A stretch of 64,000 nucleotides of DNA from Schistosoma mansoni (GCF_000237925.1 NW_017386123.1:79239-143238), one strand, 5' to 3'; counted from the stretch's first letter, positions 1-13,028 are shown. Notes: generated by a model not told the origin, from the sequence alone. Numbers and translations are program-made.

Positions 1-965
1 GTGCCTAGTTAAATGAGGCCCCTACGTGCCCCAGAGCTTCGTCATCACGTGTGACTTTGGTGGTGCTCGTTATGCTGTGCCTCAGAATCTTGCTTTTCCC
101 CTTGTGAATGTTGAGGCTTACATCTGCGGAGGCCGTTGCTACACTGGGTGTCTTCACTTGCATTTATTGCTGTGTGCGATAGGACGACTAAGACGCTTGC
201 AAAGCCCGGGTAATCCAGCTGTGCTCAAGATGTCCACCATATTTCGTGCTCCTCATGAGCTTTAGAGGTCCTCGTAATCCAGTCAATAGCCAGCAGGAAG
301 AGAAGAGATGAGACAAGGTAGCCTTGTCTGACACCGATCTTCACTGGCAATTTACCTCATTGTAGGAGTTTGATATGATACTAACAATCTTCTCAGCCAC
401 TTCATAATGTTGAAGATCCTGCAGGGTTTTGTGGTCCATGATGCTAAATGGTTTATTATAATTAAGGGAATCGATGTACAGTGATAAGTTCCATTCAATT
501 GATGGTTCAACAATGATCTTTAGTGTCGCGACTTGTTCCGTACATGATCGGCCTATTTTGAGGCCAGCTTAGTGATCTCAAAGTTGGGTGTCTACTGAAT
601 TTGCCATTGGTTTTGACAAGATTGTGGAAAACCTTTTATGGTACTGAGAGTAGTGTGATCCCCCTGTGCTTCTCGCACTTATGAAGATCTCTTTTCTTCG
701 GTATTTTGATGAGGGGTCACTCTTTCCAGTCTCTTGGTAGTTATGTTTGCTCCCAGACCTTTCTGAAGAGAGCGTTGAAGATCTTTGTGGTTGCCTCTCC
801 GCCTGTCTTAAATGGTTCAATTGGGATTTTATCTGGTCCTGCTCCTTTGCCATTCTTGATATGTCCAATGACATTACTAATTTCTTCTACCGTTGATCAA
901 GTAACATATATAGGGAGTTTTTTGTGTGTTGCTTCAATGTCTGATGGTTCCAAGCTTTCCTAATT
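1..965 (-). mobile_element. RTE-like LINE fragment (family B), reverse transcriptase part
   Basis: Read on the minus strand, this stretch gives broken pieces of the reverse transcriptase of the same LINE family that is nearly complete at 24365-28008. The piece around 800-870 holds the start of the RT core (a GKGAGPDKIP-like motif; the intact family has GKAAGPDNIPPE). The piece near 30-290 matches the later RT segment (DWI...; LLSHT). Stops and frame changes are scattered through it, so it is an old, dead copy. It runs off the left edge of the window. This is seen by comparing copies inside the window; the RTE-clade name is from general knowledge of schistosome LINEs. Confidence 0.7.
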
Positions 966-1081
966 TGCTCTGTCCAGATGGTGTCTAATGGGTCTGAATT
1001 ATTATCAGTTTGTATCGCTCTATTTCTGAGGCTGTCTAAACAGCTCCATCGTTTCACCACATTTCCAAGCATTCTACTTAT

Positions 1082-1394
1082 TTAAGTTTGACTAACCCTG
1101 GATGTTAGATGGGAAGTCAGTCTCATGGCCTCTAATGTATCTCGGTCTACACCATTAGGTGCAGTCACCCTTCCAATGACAGAGTCTAATTGTTTTTTAC
1201 TGGTTGGAGATTTCATTGCGGGGTTCTTTTTGTTCAAGGTAAAGTTGATAACCATACCTTCAACCCTCATCCTTCACCTGAACTCGAGACTGACAGTAAC
1301 TTGTGGGGCTTCTATCAGAGTTATTTCTATATTAGTCCGTTCAACAAATACGCGAACTGAGGTCATTTCGGTGCAGCATTGTTATCACCTGTAA
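1082..1394 (-). other. unassigned coding-like frame next to LINE debris
   Basis: On the minus strand one frame stays nearly open for about 310 bases, with one interruption. It contains the segments VTVSLEFR and INFTLNKKNPAMKSP. It does not match the LINE families seen elsewhere in the window, and I do not recognise it. It could be part of another degraded element or of a lost host exon. No convincing splice sites frame it. Confidence 0.25.
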
Positions 1395-1682
1395 CATCTC
1401 CATCTACTGGAATACACTAGTCCTGTCTCTCTTTTCATAGTCCAAAACAAACCTGAATATTCCCGAAATTCATGTTCTCTAGCTTCCTTGTCGTCTATAT
1501 TTGTATAAATTTTTCTCAGCGTCGAATATAGTCAAAAATGTCTTCAAAATTTTTCAAGTAAGAATTCATTTAGACGCCTATCAGAAATTTAAAAAATGAT
1601 CAAATTCATTCTTACGGTCTTATGGTCTTCATGGTTTCGGATAGTCCTTACAGTCTTCACAGTTCTCGCGAGATAAACTTGC

Positions 1683-2405
1683 TTACTTACTTACTTACTC
1701 CTGTTACTCCCAATGGAGTATAGGCCGCCGACCAGAATTCCCCAACCCACTCTGTCCTGAGCCTTCCTTTCTAATTCTATCCAACTTATGTTCATTCTCC
1801 TCATGTCTGTCTCCATTTCTCGGCCTAATGTATTCTTTGGTCTTCCTCTTTTCCTTTGGCCTAAAGGATTCCATGGGAGGGCTTGTCTTGTGACGCAGTT
1901 GGCTGCTTTCCTTAATGTGTGTTCTATCGACTTCCAGCGCTTCTTCCTGATTTCTTCCTCCGCTGAAATCTGGTTTGTTTTCTCTCACAGTAGATTGTTG
2001 CTGATAGTGTCTGGCCAACTGATTCGAAATATTTTGCGTAGACATTTGTTAATAAACACTTGTATCTTCTGGATGATGGCTTTCGTAGTTCTCCAGGTTT
2101 CCGCCCCATACAGCAGAATTGTCATGACATTTGTATTGAAAATTCTGATCTTGGTGATGGTTGACAATTGTTCTGAGTTCCAGATGCTCTTCAGTTGTAA
2201 ATATTCTGCTCTTGCTTTGCCGATTCGCGTCTTCACATCTGCATCAGATCCACCGTGCTCATCAACGATGCTGCCCAGATATGTAAAAGTTTTCACATCC
2301 TCAAAAGCTTCCCATCAAGTGTGATTCGATTGGTGCATGATGTGTTGTATCGGAGAATCTTGCCTTTCCTTTTGTTCATATTGAGACCTACTGCTGAGGA
2401 ATGTA
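1683..2405 (-). mobile_element. RTE-like LINE (family B), 5'-truncated 3' end
   Basis: The minus strand encodes the C-terminal part of the family B polyprotein: FTYLGSIVDEHGG, YGAETWRTTKA and INKCLRKIFRI, followed in another frame by the closing region (GRPKNTLRREM-like). The 3' end is marked by a TAAG/CTTA simple tail at about 1681-1700, the same tail as the copy ending at 24365. The fragment begins inside the RT segment, as expected for a 5'-truncated LINE insertion. At least one frameshift separates the two readable parts. Confidence 0.8.
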
Positions 2406-2409
2406 AGAC

Positions 2410-5400
2410 GTTGTGAATGAATAATGAACTAGTTAGTAAACTTTGTGTTTTGGTAATGAATAACGCCAGTTAATACATGAATGAATTTGTATTACTATGA
2501 AGATACAGGAGAAGCAGAATAATTTCATAAAAGCGTAGTGACTTAATAATACTAAGATTTAGAAATGACGTAATAGCACTCAAACCAACACAGCTATAAA
2601 GACAGAAGTCCGAATTCGAAATCGGGATTATTGAATTGCAATATGGGACAATTGATTGTTAATTTGTCGATTGTTGTAAGTTTTGCTGTCAACTAAATCA
2701 AGACACGATTATATATTCTTCACGTCTATACTATCGATAATCCCATAAATCTAATTTAGAAAAATAAAGATATAACGAATGAATACCAATTGACCTTGAG
2801 ACAGAAGTCTGTCATATGATTCCAATTTTCTTTTAATAGTATTTAATACACCACATCGACTGATAAAAATATGAGCGTAACCTTCAAAATTCATTGATCA
2901 GAGTGAAAATAGAGAAATGTTAATTTTCTAGAATGTATTTACTTGGTGACGAGATTTATACGTTAATTGGTTGCCCAGCCTGAACAAATGATATGATAGG
3001 TAGTGTCCTGTGAAAAAATTCAACTGATTTAAAGAACGAAAGACAGTGCGCTTAATGTGTCAAAAATAAGTATCAGGATGAATCGTAATGGACAAATTGT
3101 TTAAAGCGTAGTATAAGAGCAATACGATCAGAACCTACAATCAACTTTTAGGATCATGAGTAAAATTCAGATATCACAATACTGTGACAGATTCGAAGTC
3201 TTGTGAGGGCACTTCTTTTAGTTATCGAATTGGCCTTAAGCTTATGTTCATATTATTGCTGGTTGCTTACATTATAAAAATGTAAATGTATTCTGCATGT
3301 AAAGTGAGTTGTCTGGTAACTATTTCTCTCGTTCTTCTTCTCACCGGTTTTCATTACGCAATGTGCTCTGTACGCCTCTCAAGCATCTAAAGTACTTTCA
3401 GATTAAACGTGAACAATCAGACATATAATGAGCACTCGAAATATATGTGCAGCGCTCAGAATGCTTGAAATGATAACGAAAAATTATTCTTCGTTATAAT
3501 GGAGTAAAAATCATAATGTAAACCCTTCCAACGCATGATTCTTTCTTTGTAGATTGGATATAACAGGCAAACCGATTTTTTCCCTATACCCTTAGTCGTG
3601 AAACACACTTAGCGCTCTGGCATAATATTTTATGAACGAACTAATTAGATTACACCTTGGGAGAAGTTCGCTTATCCACACGGCAACAGGGCATTTTCGC
3701 GCTGAAGTTGGTGTCAGTGAGGGATGAAAACTCTGACCCTAACCAAAGACAATGTGAGAACTCGTAGGAGTTTTCAATCGATTTAGTGTGTAGAACCTAT
3801 GCGGGCCCACCCAGCTGTTGAGTACCAACTGAGACGAAACGTATGTCCTGGATTTCACTGCTAGTCACCACCCCACTCTCCTTACAATGCTTGTGATTTG
3901 ATGGCATATATGCCAAAACAGACTTATCAACTGCAGTCCTAAATATTAATGGGAAGCTTCAAACAACCAATGCAAACCCATCTAACGTTCGTAACATTTC
4001 CGATTTTCACAAGCTATCGATTCAAAAATGTTGTTGGCTAAGAAAGAGCTGGAAAAATGTCGCGGTTGTTTTACGATTGTCCCTGAACTCTAACCGATAA
4101 ATCTAAGCATACAATTGAGCGTTAGTAAAAGAGTAGTAAGCTTGCATGGAATTTTTGACCTTTATTTCGATTGTTTGAACCCATGTAGGATCAATAATTA
4201 AGATAATTATAGAGTTGGACAGTTGAGTAAAACGTATAAAAATAAATGGACCATGATGTGCTACTGACAGATCTAAAGTTCCTAACTTTTAAGAATAACT
4301 TTATATAGATCAAGGCGCAAACATAGTATGTATACGGAATATTTCATCTCAGGCTAAGTGCTGAAATCGTTCGATTCTGGTCAAGTACTTAATTAAAATA
4401 TAGTATCAAAACAATTGCTAGTAACATGGGGAGGGACTGTGGAAATATGACACATGTCCGTTGATTTATAGCATATAACTCTTTCAACGTCCAATGTGTG
4501 GTAACAACCATTTTTTTTCAGCCAATTTTCTGTCCATTTAGTGAGTGCTGCATTTGAGAACATAACTTTGACTGAGGATCTCATTTCAAGCTCCAACCAC
4601 CATTTTATTTGCTTTTTTCGTTCAGCAAGTTGGATTAAGCTGGTGTCATGTTTATATGCAACATACGTGGGTAGCGTTAGAAGACATCTCAAGTGGGAAC
4701 CGTACTATTTTATACAAAATTCACTCACTGCATGAACGTAAAATGTTAGATGTACATTGAAAAATGTCCTCCCAAGAATGTTGTTATTTCTATTGCTTTC
4801 CGTTTTTCTTTCTCTCAGTAAGAATCCTACTTTCAATTCCTGATACAAACTACCTATATTTGTCCGTACAAGAAGTACACACCACAGTTAGTCACACGGG
4901 ATTGTAGGGTTGGATATGAAATCAAATTGATGCTAATTAATGGTTCTGTAGTTGAGCACTTTTGTGTGACATTTCTCAATTTTTGAATTTGAGTGGCTTT
5001 TTAAGCCACCTGATTTAGGATACAAATTTATTAGCTGAATAGACAATCACAAGTGGATATTTCTACCAAATCTGTTATGCAATAGATATTCCGAGCATTT
5101 GTTGACTTAGGACAATTTATGTAGGGAAACCCTAAACTTAAAAGATCACAACAATCAATTCACGTCCTTCATGTAAGTGGTATCCCTATAGGTCTAGAAA
5201 AAGTTAACTGATCAAACTAAATGCCATATTTCCCAACTAATGACAAACATTCTTTTTTACATTGCATAAAATTGAATCCCCATTCGAAAAGCAACTTTCA
5301 TAGTAGGAATAGTCAGAATGGATTCGCAACAAATACGAAAACCTGGACTTCTGTGCAGAAAATATTAATTTTTCAAGTCTCGACAGATTTAGTGTTAAAT

Positions 5401-7770
5401 TACTTTACATTTCTACCTATTTATATAAAAACATTTTGATAGATCAATTTGTACCAATTGTATGGAATGTAGTGAGGTGAAACATGACTTGCTTCAGATA
5501 CACTTTACCTTACCACTTAATACTGTCTAAATTTAGCAAAGAAAATAATTTCTAAAAATAATGGAAACATTTTATGCTCGGTATGGGTAATAGGTCTGAG
5601 ATTTCAGTTTGTGTATTTAGCCTCCGTTGTCTATTGCCAACCAAGCTGACTTCACCAACGCCAAAATCGTTTAAGAGATCTGTACTTTAAATTAAGACCC
5701 ATGACATGGCAATCACTAACACAAAACTTCGACAGTTTTGCAACAGTAGTCACTCAGCATTTCAATGTGTGCAACTAGACTCTGGAAAAAAACTACCTAC
5801 GGGTTTGGTTTCACAGGATCACCTAAATTATGAAGTAGCATCACCTAATGATCTGTCTTCATGCAATCCGGCACAACACAATGTCAAACATGAGAATATA
5901 AAAGGTTTTTATGATCATTAATAAAGGTCACTACGTAACCAAACAGATTGATATGTTATGGAGTCAAAATAACCCTGATAGTTAGATAACAGTTTACTAC
6001 ATCCAGACAAGTCCTTCCACGATGAAAGGTACACGAAATTAGTGAACAATACGAAGATTATTTATTCTTGATTTATCTAAAGAACCTCAGTTAGTAGTGA
6101 GTTTTACCATCCCAAATAATTGATCAAAGATTTTGGAAAACACTTATTCTTAGGAATACTTGAACACTTCACAAACAGTAGCACGAGTGATGAAGTTTTG
6201 TGAGGAATAAGAGACACAGGTTTCCTAACAGTGAAAAGCGATAGAGCTAGATATGTTGGTTGCCTATAGGAAGTACATGATGTGAAGTTTGAAGTCTTAC
6301 TATTCCAAGAATGCCCTTTATTTTATTTTTCGTAGCAGAAAAATACCTCTCCAAGCTATAACTTTATTAACTTGTTTTTATTCACCGATCCCTTCAGTTT
6401 TCATTTCGACATAAATATTAGGATAAGAAATAACTAATGCCTTATCTAAATGTTTTTACCATCAAATACTCTTTTACAGGAGTAAACATTACCAGTCTAT
6501 ATTGTGCAAGCTTATGTTAAAATGAAAAGCTAACCGATGACAACTAGTGGTGGATTTAATGAAAACAATAGAATTATAAATATAGATCTTTTATATGAAA
6601 AGAAATGCATACTGTACTTAGGTAGTGTAGTAAGCTGGGAGAAAAACTAACGTAAAAGACATGTGGAATTCTACGCAGAGCTTTACGGTCATTGCAACAA
6701 ATTTATAAAGTGGATTATTTAAATAGCTTGTAGTAGCGATTAAAACAGCTGAAGTTAAACCACCGAATTACAATAGCATGAAGTTAGATTCGTAATTTAA
6801 AAAAAAATATAGTATTATTTAGAAAATAAACTTTATCGAAAAACTGATATATGGATGAGTTGGTCAAATAATAACAACGCCAGTCCAATGATGAAAATGA
6901 ATTTGATATTAACAAAGAGAAAATTTTAAGTAAGGAAGCAGGTTTAGGGTGTGAGTATATTGTATTTGAGAGGGTAGATAACAGAAATCAAGCACCTGAC
7001 CAACTGACCATGGAAGGATAAATCGTAGGAATAATATCAGTCAGAACAACAGTGTAACAAAAGCTAATATATACAATGTGAAAAGCTTCAAAAGTTAAAA
7101 CGAAAGACTGTACATTCTGTGAATAACCTGACACTAACTTCAGTGCGAATTTATTGAATGCTGAACTTTGTGAACGGTCTACAAAAATAAAAGACAATGT
7201 TGGATGTTCAAAAGCTATAAAAATTAAAATCTTCACAAATGTTACACAGTTACCGACATTGCTGAAGTGTCCCTCTAAACCTACTTGATTCGAATGTTTG
7301 GTAACATAATCAGAAGCATTACCATTAAGACGATAAGGTTGAGTTAAAGTCCATGAATACAAGTCACCCTAAGTTATGGTTCATAAATTAGAACTTATGA
7401 ATCAGTGGTGAATAGTTTGTAGAGACCTTTGACACCGAATACTGAACGTGACACCTCACCACATAAATTGGAACCACGAATGTGCAACTGTCTTTCCATA
7501 TACAAGCATGTTTAGTCGGTAGATGATTAGAAAGATTTCTACGTGTCCTGATCTGAATTTCACGTATTTTGTTTGACAGTCACGCGAAAATGACATAGGA
7601 TATTGCATATATCCTATGCATAAAGGAAAATGCAGATTCTTGGAGAAGAGTCTCTAGATGATAGAAACTAGTGACCCAAGATTATAAGTAACTAGCTCAA
7701 ATACGACAGACACATTCACTTGTTGTATTTCACACAAGTAATCGTTTTTATTCAGCGGTGGATGACAAGT
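2410..7770. other. AT-rich intergenic stretch, no recognised gene
   Basis: No protein family, RNA gene or repeat shared with the rest of the window was recognised here. The two longest open frames (4393-4692 and 6988-7362, both minus) have no recognisable domain. A stretch of eight T and CAG at about 4513-4521 could be a plus-strand splice acceptor, but no matching exon could be supported. Confidence 0.4.
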
Positions 7771-7777
7771 TAGTAGC

Positions 7778-8257
7778 TGATATGTCCCGATAAGAACGAA
7801 TGGTAACTTTGAGATCAATTTATATACCGATACTATGCATATATTTCTTATCGTATAATTGCTAAATAACTAAACTATTCATATTTATGTCCCCCTTATT
7901 ATAAACTGTATTTTGACTTTTGTTATACGATTTAGCATTCATGAATTATGCCCTGTTTATCATTTACTATCTCCCTTATTCATAGACACATTTAGCTGGA
8001 TTTTGCAAAAGTGTTGTTTTTCTATTTTATGGTACGATTTGGTCAGTTTGATTGAAATGATTCGTATTGCAGAGGCTGAGATTGGTGTTCTGGACTTAAC
8101 TGGCAGGGCTAGTCAGAAAGCAGGACCGACAAGTGCTCTAGACTGCTCGTACAGGTTTCGTGTGTCATTGGTCCGATCGATAAATCACTGCTCTCTAATT
8201 GGCGGTATTATCACGTTATACATTAACAGGGCATCCGGGCGGTCACAAGTTATAACA
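7778..8257. mobile_element. solo LTR (fossil), same family as 25261-25746
   Basis: This 480-base block begins TGATATGTCCCG and ends TTATAACA. It aligns along its whole length with the block at 25261-25746. Flanking bases are GTAGC on the left (7773-7777) and GCAGC on the right (8258-8262), a 5-bp target duplication with one difference. No internal element is present, so it is a solo LTR left by recombination. A 5-bp duplication fits BEL/Pao or Gypsy; the family was not assigned. It is clearly older than the copy at 25 kb, given the sequence divergence and the imperfect duplication. Confidence 0.75.
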
Positions 8258-9267
8258 GCAGCTACCAGTTATTTTTCGACAGTCTTCTTATTTGGTGACC
8301 ATAGATTGCAATCAATTGAATGGAAAGGACAAAAACCTTGACTTTCAAAAACAATTCTTTTCACTTGAACACACCATATTTCCACAAAGTCAATCAATAA
8401 GCATTTACGTAATGCTTTCTGGTTCGTTGGTAAGACAGTTTTATAACGCGATACTTATTTTACAGGCTTTGTTGTAAAAAACAATACATCCTTTAATTAG
8501 TGATGACCTATGATTATTATTATTCAATTAGTTCATATTTATCGAAGAATTTAAAGGAATTTTTAGAACACTACGTACTACATATAACCAGTGTAGAGAA
8601 CATGGTGTTTCAATAAAATATGAAGTTTGTTTCATGATAATAATTGATGGCGCTTTAAGGTGTCAATTACAAATAACAATTACATTTGTTTTTAAGATGT
8701 AGTTTAGAAGCAATGATGGAACACTTGCATGAGCTGTTTTAAACGTTCATTGACTGTGGGTTTTAATTAGTAGTTTTTCTTCAGTTATATGTTTACAAAA
8801 TTGTTTTTACTTCTTTGAACAGCTAAGTATTATGCCAGCCAAGATGTTGAAATTTGTATTGCTTTAGTTTGCGAACTGGCATAGAATATAAAAATTTATT
8901 TCAGAAGGCCTTTTATGACGTGAAGCGTAATGCCTAAATACTGTATGAGGCAAATATATCATGGTTGCCACATGATACAATCGCCACGACCAAAATGTCT
9001 TCGAAAATTTCGGCTTTCGAGAGAATCTGTGGTGTTTCAGAATTATCCTGCCGGTAGAAGTAGAACTGTTAATGCAGAGGGCCTAGGATTTCCTTGTAAA
9101 CATATAGAGCTTTGAATAATAAGAAGTTTGTACCTTTGACTGCTCACACCTAGTGTCAGAAGTTATTGCCATAACACAATCGTTATAGTTGTGAAACTAC
9201 TAAAAAATGAAAACAATATATAAAGTATAAGTTATTAGCTGGATTATGAGAACAAGCAATCATTTAC
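8258..9267. other. AT-rich stretch, nothing recognised
   Basis: There are only short open frames with no recognisable domain. It lies between the solo LTR and a possible 3' exon of the PEHE-domain gene, so it may be downstream flank or UTR of that gene. Confidence 0.3.
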
Positions 9268-9340
9268 TTTAGTGAGGCTACTGGCACGCGACAACCAAAT
9301 GCGACCACCGGTATGGAGTTGTCTACGTGGAACTGATGTC
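9268..9340 (-). CDS. possible downstream exon of the PEHE-domain gene
   Basis: On the minus strand a good acceptor (pyrimidine run then TTCTTCAAG) precedes 73 bases that end at a GTAAAT donor. After one leftover base they read as 24 open codons (TSVPRRQLHTGGRIW...SSLTK). The block is richer in G+C than its surroundings, as an exon would be. Its start phase needs an upstream exon ending two bases into a codon, whereas the supported exon at 11613-12058 ends on a whole codon. At least one more exon would therefore have to lie between them. The string TSVPRRQ is faintly like the region after the PEHE core of human KANSL1, but that is a weak inference. Confidence 0.35.
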
Positions 9341-9344
9341 CTTG

Positions 9345-10375
9345 AAGAAAAGTGAATAACAAAGATTGATAAGGTGGAAACATTGGGTGGATAAATAAGG
9401 TACAAATTTTTAAAATATGGTCTGAAAATGTAAAGAATGATTTTGAGTAACCAGTAAGTCAAAACAAACCTATAAATAAACATCATCGTGTTTTTTTTTA
9501 TAAATGTTGTTATTATAGTAGTGGTAAATAAACAATGTAGAAATATGTTGACTGATTAATATTATGTTGTTGCATTGAAGCCAGGTGCTCCAATTAGGGA
9601 AAGTAAATTAATTGGCGGAAATGAGGATTGAGTTACAGTAGTTGAACTAGAGTGGGAGAATCAGAGCAATTTAACGTAACTCAAGTATTATCGTCCTACT
9701 GAACACTGAATGAACATATAATCTTGATTTATTTAGCAGGTGAATTATTGAGCCATATAATGTTGCAGCATAATAAATATTGGATTTTAAGTGGGTATAG
9801 ATCCTCATGTTTATTAACTGTCTGCATAAAGTTTAATATGCGTAATAATCCATGACAATATCAACTGGGAAGTACACGGCCTTCGTCAAGGATGCCCGTT
9901 TTAAAGGACTAATCGAACTGAATAATATCTGGAGAAAATAACACACAATTCACATCTTAATTTAATCACGCAGATAAAATACTTAATGATCTACAGAACA
10001 GTTTATAATTTTTGTTGGATCGAAACGAGTTCTTTTTCAACTTTAATGATGCTAAAATATGAGCCGAAAAAGGAAGAATAAAAAATGTTCTAACCTTGCT
10101 TGAGTGTATAGTTTAGCTGAGTTGGCATCCGACTAGCTGGTCTATACTTCAGAAGTGGATCCAAACGACCAGGTTGTCTCTTATGCTAATCAAGGGAATG
10201 GATATAAAAAAGCTTCACAAAATAAGGTTGTGAAATTGTTGGATGACGAAGGTAATCTACTTTACATACATACAGTGTATAAAAACTGAACGAATTTTGC
10301 AGGTAATTTAAATTCTCTAAAACGAGTCGCTTTTTAACAGAGTTTATAGCCAGGATTGAACTAGTTTTGGTTAAT
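9345..10375. other. AT-rich stretch, nothing recognised
   Basis: No gene, RNA or repeat was recognised. If the exons on either side belong to one gene, this is intron. Confidence 0.3.
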
Positions 10376-10379
10376 CTAA

Positions 10380-10922
10380 GCGTTGAAATAGGAATGTTAA
10401 CGATGAACTGTGGTCCTCAGTCTGTTCTAACACTTGGACTGAGTAAATGTTCACATGGCTCTCACATGGCCACGCGTACATAGCCTCTGTCAGGGAAGTC
10501 CTACTCACTGCCTTCTCGTGGCCGGGGTGTTGTTTACAAAATTGAGAGGACGAAAAGCGAATGTCCGGCGCTTTAACCGGGTTGGTGGACATGGAAAGTT
10601 CACCTAGGGGAGTTGGAAAACCCTCATTCTAAACCAATGGTGCACATGGGATCCAGTATCCTGAAGGAACAAATGGCGTATGAACCAATTATTTGGTCAC
10701 TGGCTACCATGGGACTGCATCTCCTCACGATGCTCCACTGCCTTGTGGACTAGACCTTCAGGTCAAAGGCTCGGGGTGTGGCCCCCTAAATAACCACCTG
10801 CTTCAGTCTGGGCACCTGGGCAGTATCACAGCCCTCACATAAATCAAATGAGATTTGTGAGGCGCATATTTATCTGGTGCTTCCTTGTACCAATATTTAT
10901 GTGTTTAAATAAAAATAAAAAT
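10380..10922 (+). repeat. dispersed repeat R, copy 1
   Basis: About 540 bases that recur on the minus strand at 56915-57432 and 58985-59398. On the plus strand this copy ends in an A-rich tail (AAATAAAAATAAAAAT at about 10907-10922). Copy 2 ends in an AAATAAATGAATAAT-like tail, so the family looks like a retroposed non-autonomous element or the 3' end of a LINE. The antisense strand carries a short open frame (10371-10592, beginning STNPVKAPDIRFSSSQF) whose first half is kept in all three copies. It is more GC-rich than the surrounding DNA. The family is not named here. Confidence 0.75.
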
Positions 10923-10924
10923 AA

Positions 10925-11570
10925 TGACGGAAACCATCCATAGACGATGTAAAAATTAGACTTATACTTGTTTTTTCCAACCGAAAATTTCATTAGAAAC
11001 GAAACATTAAAGTAACCAGCGAAATACGAAAAGAAATTTGGCTACTTAACTGGGTGATATGGTGAAGTCTAACAATTAGGCCATTATTTATTAGAGAATG
11101 AGCGATCTACAAAACTAATTTTGTCCAATCATTTAAAACGTCTGGTCCCGTTATTGTTTTTATGAATATATCATCTTAATATATAAAAAGCCTGTTCTTC
11201 TGGCCAGTAGTTTTGCCTTTGATCTCAGCGGCTTGTGTCAATAATTCGATTTCATGAGCAGTCACCACCCAACCACATCGTAGTAATGGATATAACCCAT
11301 AGACCAAAATTCTGTTCTTTCATTTCAAATAATCGGAAACTCGTCCATAAAATCATAAAACCATACCTCAGAAAGCTAGGCAATTACAGTACCCTATTAA
11401 CCAAGATTTAAAAATACAGCTGTGAAATGCAATGGTGATTCTCCATGTAAGTGTGGTAAGTAGTTAACATAGGATTAAACATGTAGTTACTAGACATGTT
11501 ACAATACCGAAAGGTTGAAACCCGAATTATCATGTACGAAAATATTAGTATACTGATAATTTAGAATTTT
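10925..11570. other. AT-rich stretch, nothing recognised
   Basis: No gene or repeat was recognised. It lies on the 3' side of the PEHE exon and is probably intron or UTR of that gene. Confidence 0.3.
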
Positions 11571-11612
11571 TTACTAACTCAGATAACTCAGTGTACAGAG
11601 CTTTTCCCTTAC

Positions 11613-12058
11613 CCAACTGGCTTGATCCCTTTCTTCCAAACGTTGCTTTAGTTCTTGTTCTGCAGTACGCTGGCGAGATAAGCGTTCGTGACGAACTTCC
11701 TCAATTTCTAAACGTGAATGGCGAGCAAGAAATGCTGGATCTGATATGTTTTCATCCAAAACACCAACCGATTTGACAGGTTCTCCAACTTGGGAATGCT
11801 CTTCATGTGTCTGAGAAGATCTAGACCTGGGTTTTGACCTAAGTTCTAGAGTTGAATAATTTTTATTTGAATGAACAGAGTTAATAGTCAGCAAGCTGGA
11901 TCGTAAGGCGCGGAGATTATGTGATTTAAGAGTATCCATATCTGTTAGTTTTCTTCTGTCTTGGTGCTTTTTGGGGCATGATTTGGAATGTTTTGCTCCA
12001 CAAGAACAATCCACATGATTCTCGACACCTGGGATGGGTATAACACGCCAGCTAGGAA
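11613..12058 (-). CDS. PEHE-domain protein (MSL1/KANSL1-like), exon with the PEHE core
   Basis: The exon starts after a TTCCTTTAG acceptor and ends at a GGTAAGG donor. It is 446 bases, two bases plus 148 codons, with no stop. Joined to the last base of the exon at 13029-13946 it gives IEVPSWRVIPIPG, the opening of the PEHE domain (MSL1 proteins have EVPSWR in this place). After a stretch of about 85 residues rich in basic and Ser residues comes ENISDPAFLARHSRLEIEEV, then RQRTAEQELKQRLEERDQ. This matches the acidic-then-RH..LE..E part and the arginine-rich helix of PEHE domains. In the known families (MSL1, KANSL1/NSL1) this region binds the HAT domain of MOF/KAT8, so a nuclear scaffold of a histone-acetyltransferase complex is likely. 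Whether it is the MSL1 or the KANSL1 orthologue cannot be decided. If the donor is not used, the frame runs only 13 codons more, to a stop at 11574. Confidence 0.8.
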
Positions 12059-13028
12059 CTAAAGGAAGAAATGTAAGAAATGAGGAGTGTAGGGGGAAAA
12101 ATTGTAATAATAAACTATGGGAACAAGACCGAATACCTAGTCGATAAATAATTTTAGCTACAAATTATTTCTGAAACGTATTGTAAAAAAACATTGGTTA
12201 AAGAATGAGGGCCATAGAAATATTATACATAGAAACAGCAGCAATTAATGACGATACCGACTACAATACTGAACATCTTGGAAAGAGTCGTAGATCAACG
12301 ACTTAGTGACAAAATGACTTGACTATAAACCAGCGGATCACAAGTTTGATCATCACTCTATCTATTTTAGCTTCGACACCCAAGTAACGTGGAAAACATA
12401 CAGCTTAAAACCAAATAAATGAACTAACAATTAACTAGAGTTACATGAGTCATAAACTTCAGTTTTGGAAAGGTTACTATGATTATAGGAGTGGTAGAAT
12501 GGATTTCTGTAACTTAGAAAATTTGACGAACTTAATGTGTATTCCAGTCATAAAATAATAACATGTAGGTCTCTAGCATCGGTAGTAGTGTAAAAGTTTT
12601 GTCATGATTTGCTTGATGGGTAATAATGTAGATTAACATTATGCTTGTTTTTCGTTCTTATATTTCGGCAGCTTGATTAATTAACAAACTAATGGAATTT
12701 TCTAAACCAAAAAGCTATTGAAATTCTGATGCACTCTTATTTCATTAGATGAATTGATCAAAAACGCCAAAACCTTTGAATTCCGTTTTTCTTATAGTTC
12801 ACATAAAAAAAATTAATAAAATCTAATGACAGTTATATTTATCTCCTAACGCTGTCGTTTGAGCCTACTAATTTAGCTGGTGAGTTACGTACATTTAGCA
12901 ATCAATTACTGTTTTTACATGACTTATTTTTTGGCCCTCAAATTGAAGAGATAACCTTATAAGACAATACTTTGAAATAAAATTGTGTGATCGAAAGTTG
13001 ACGAGATAACAGCAAAAATATAACTTAC
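12059..13028 (-). other. intron of the PEHE-domain gene
   Basis: A 970-base phase-1 intron with a GGTAAGTTAT donor at 13028 and a TTCCTTTAG acceptor at 12059. Joining its borders creates the codon for V in IEVPSWR, which supports both sites. No repeat was recognised in it. Confidence 0.75.

Noticed and set aside
4513-4735. Possible plus-strand exon after an eight-T CAG acceptor
   Set aside because: No clear donor, no recognisable domain, and the opposite strand is equally open.
7913-8341. 142-codon plus-strand open frame
   Set aside because: It lies mostly inside the solo LTR 7778-8257 and has no counterpart frame in the second LTR copy.
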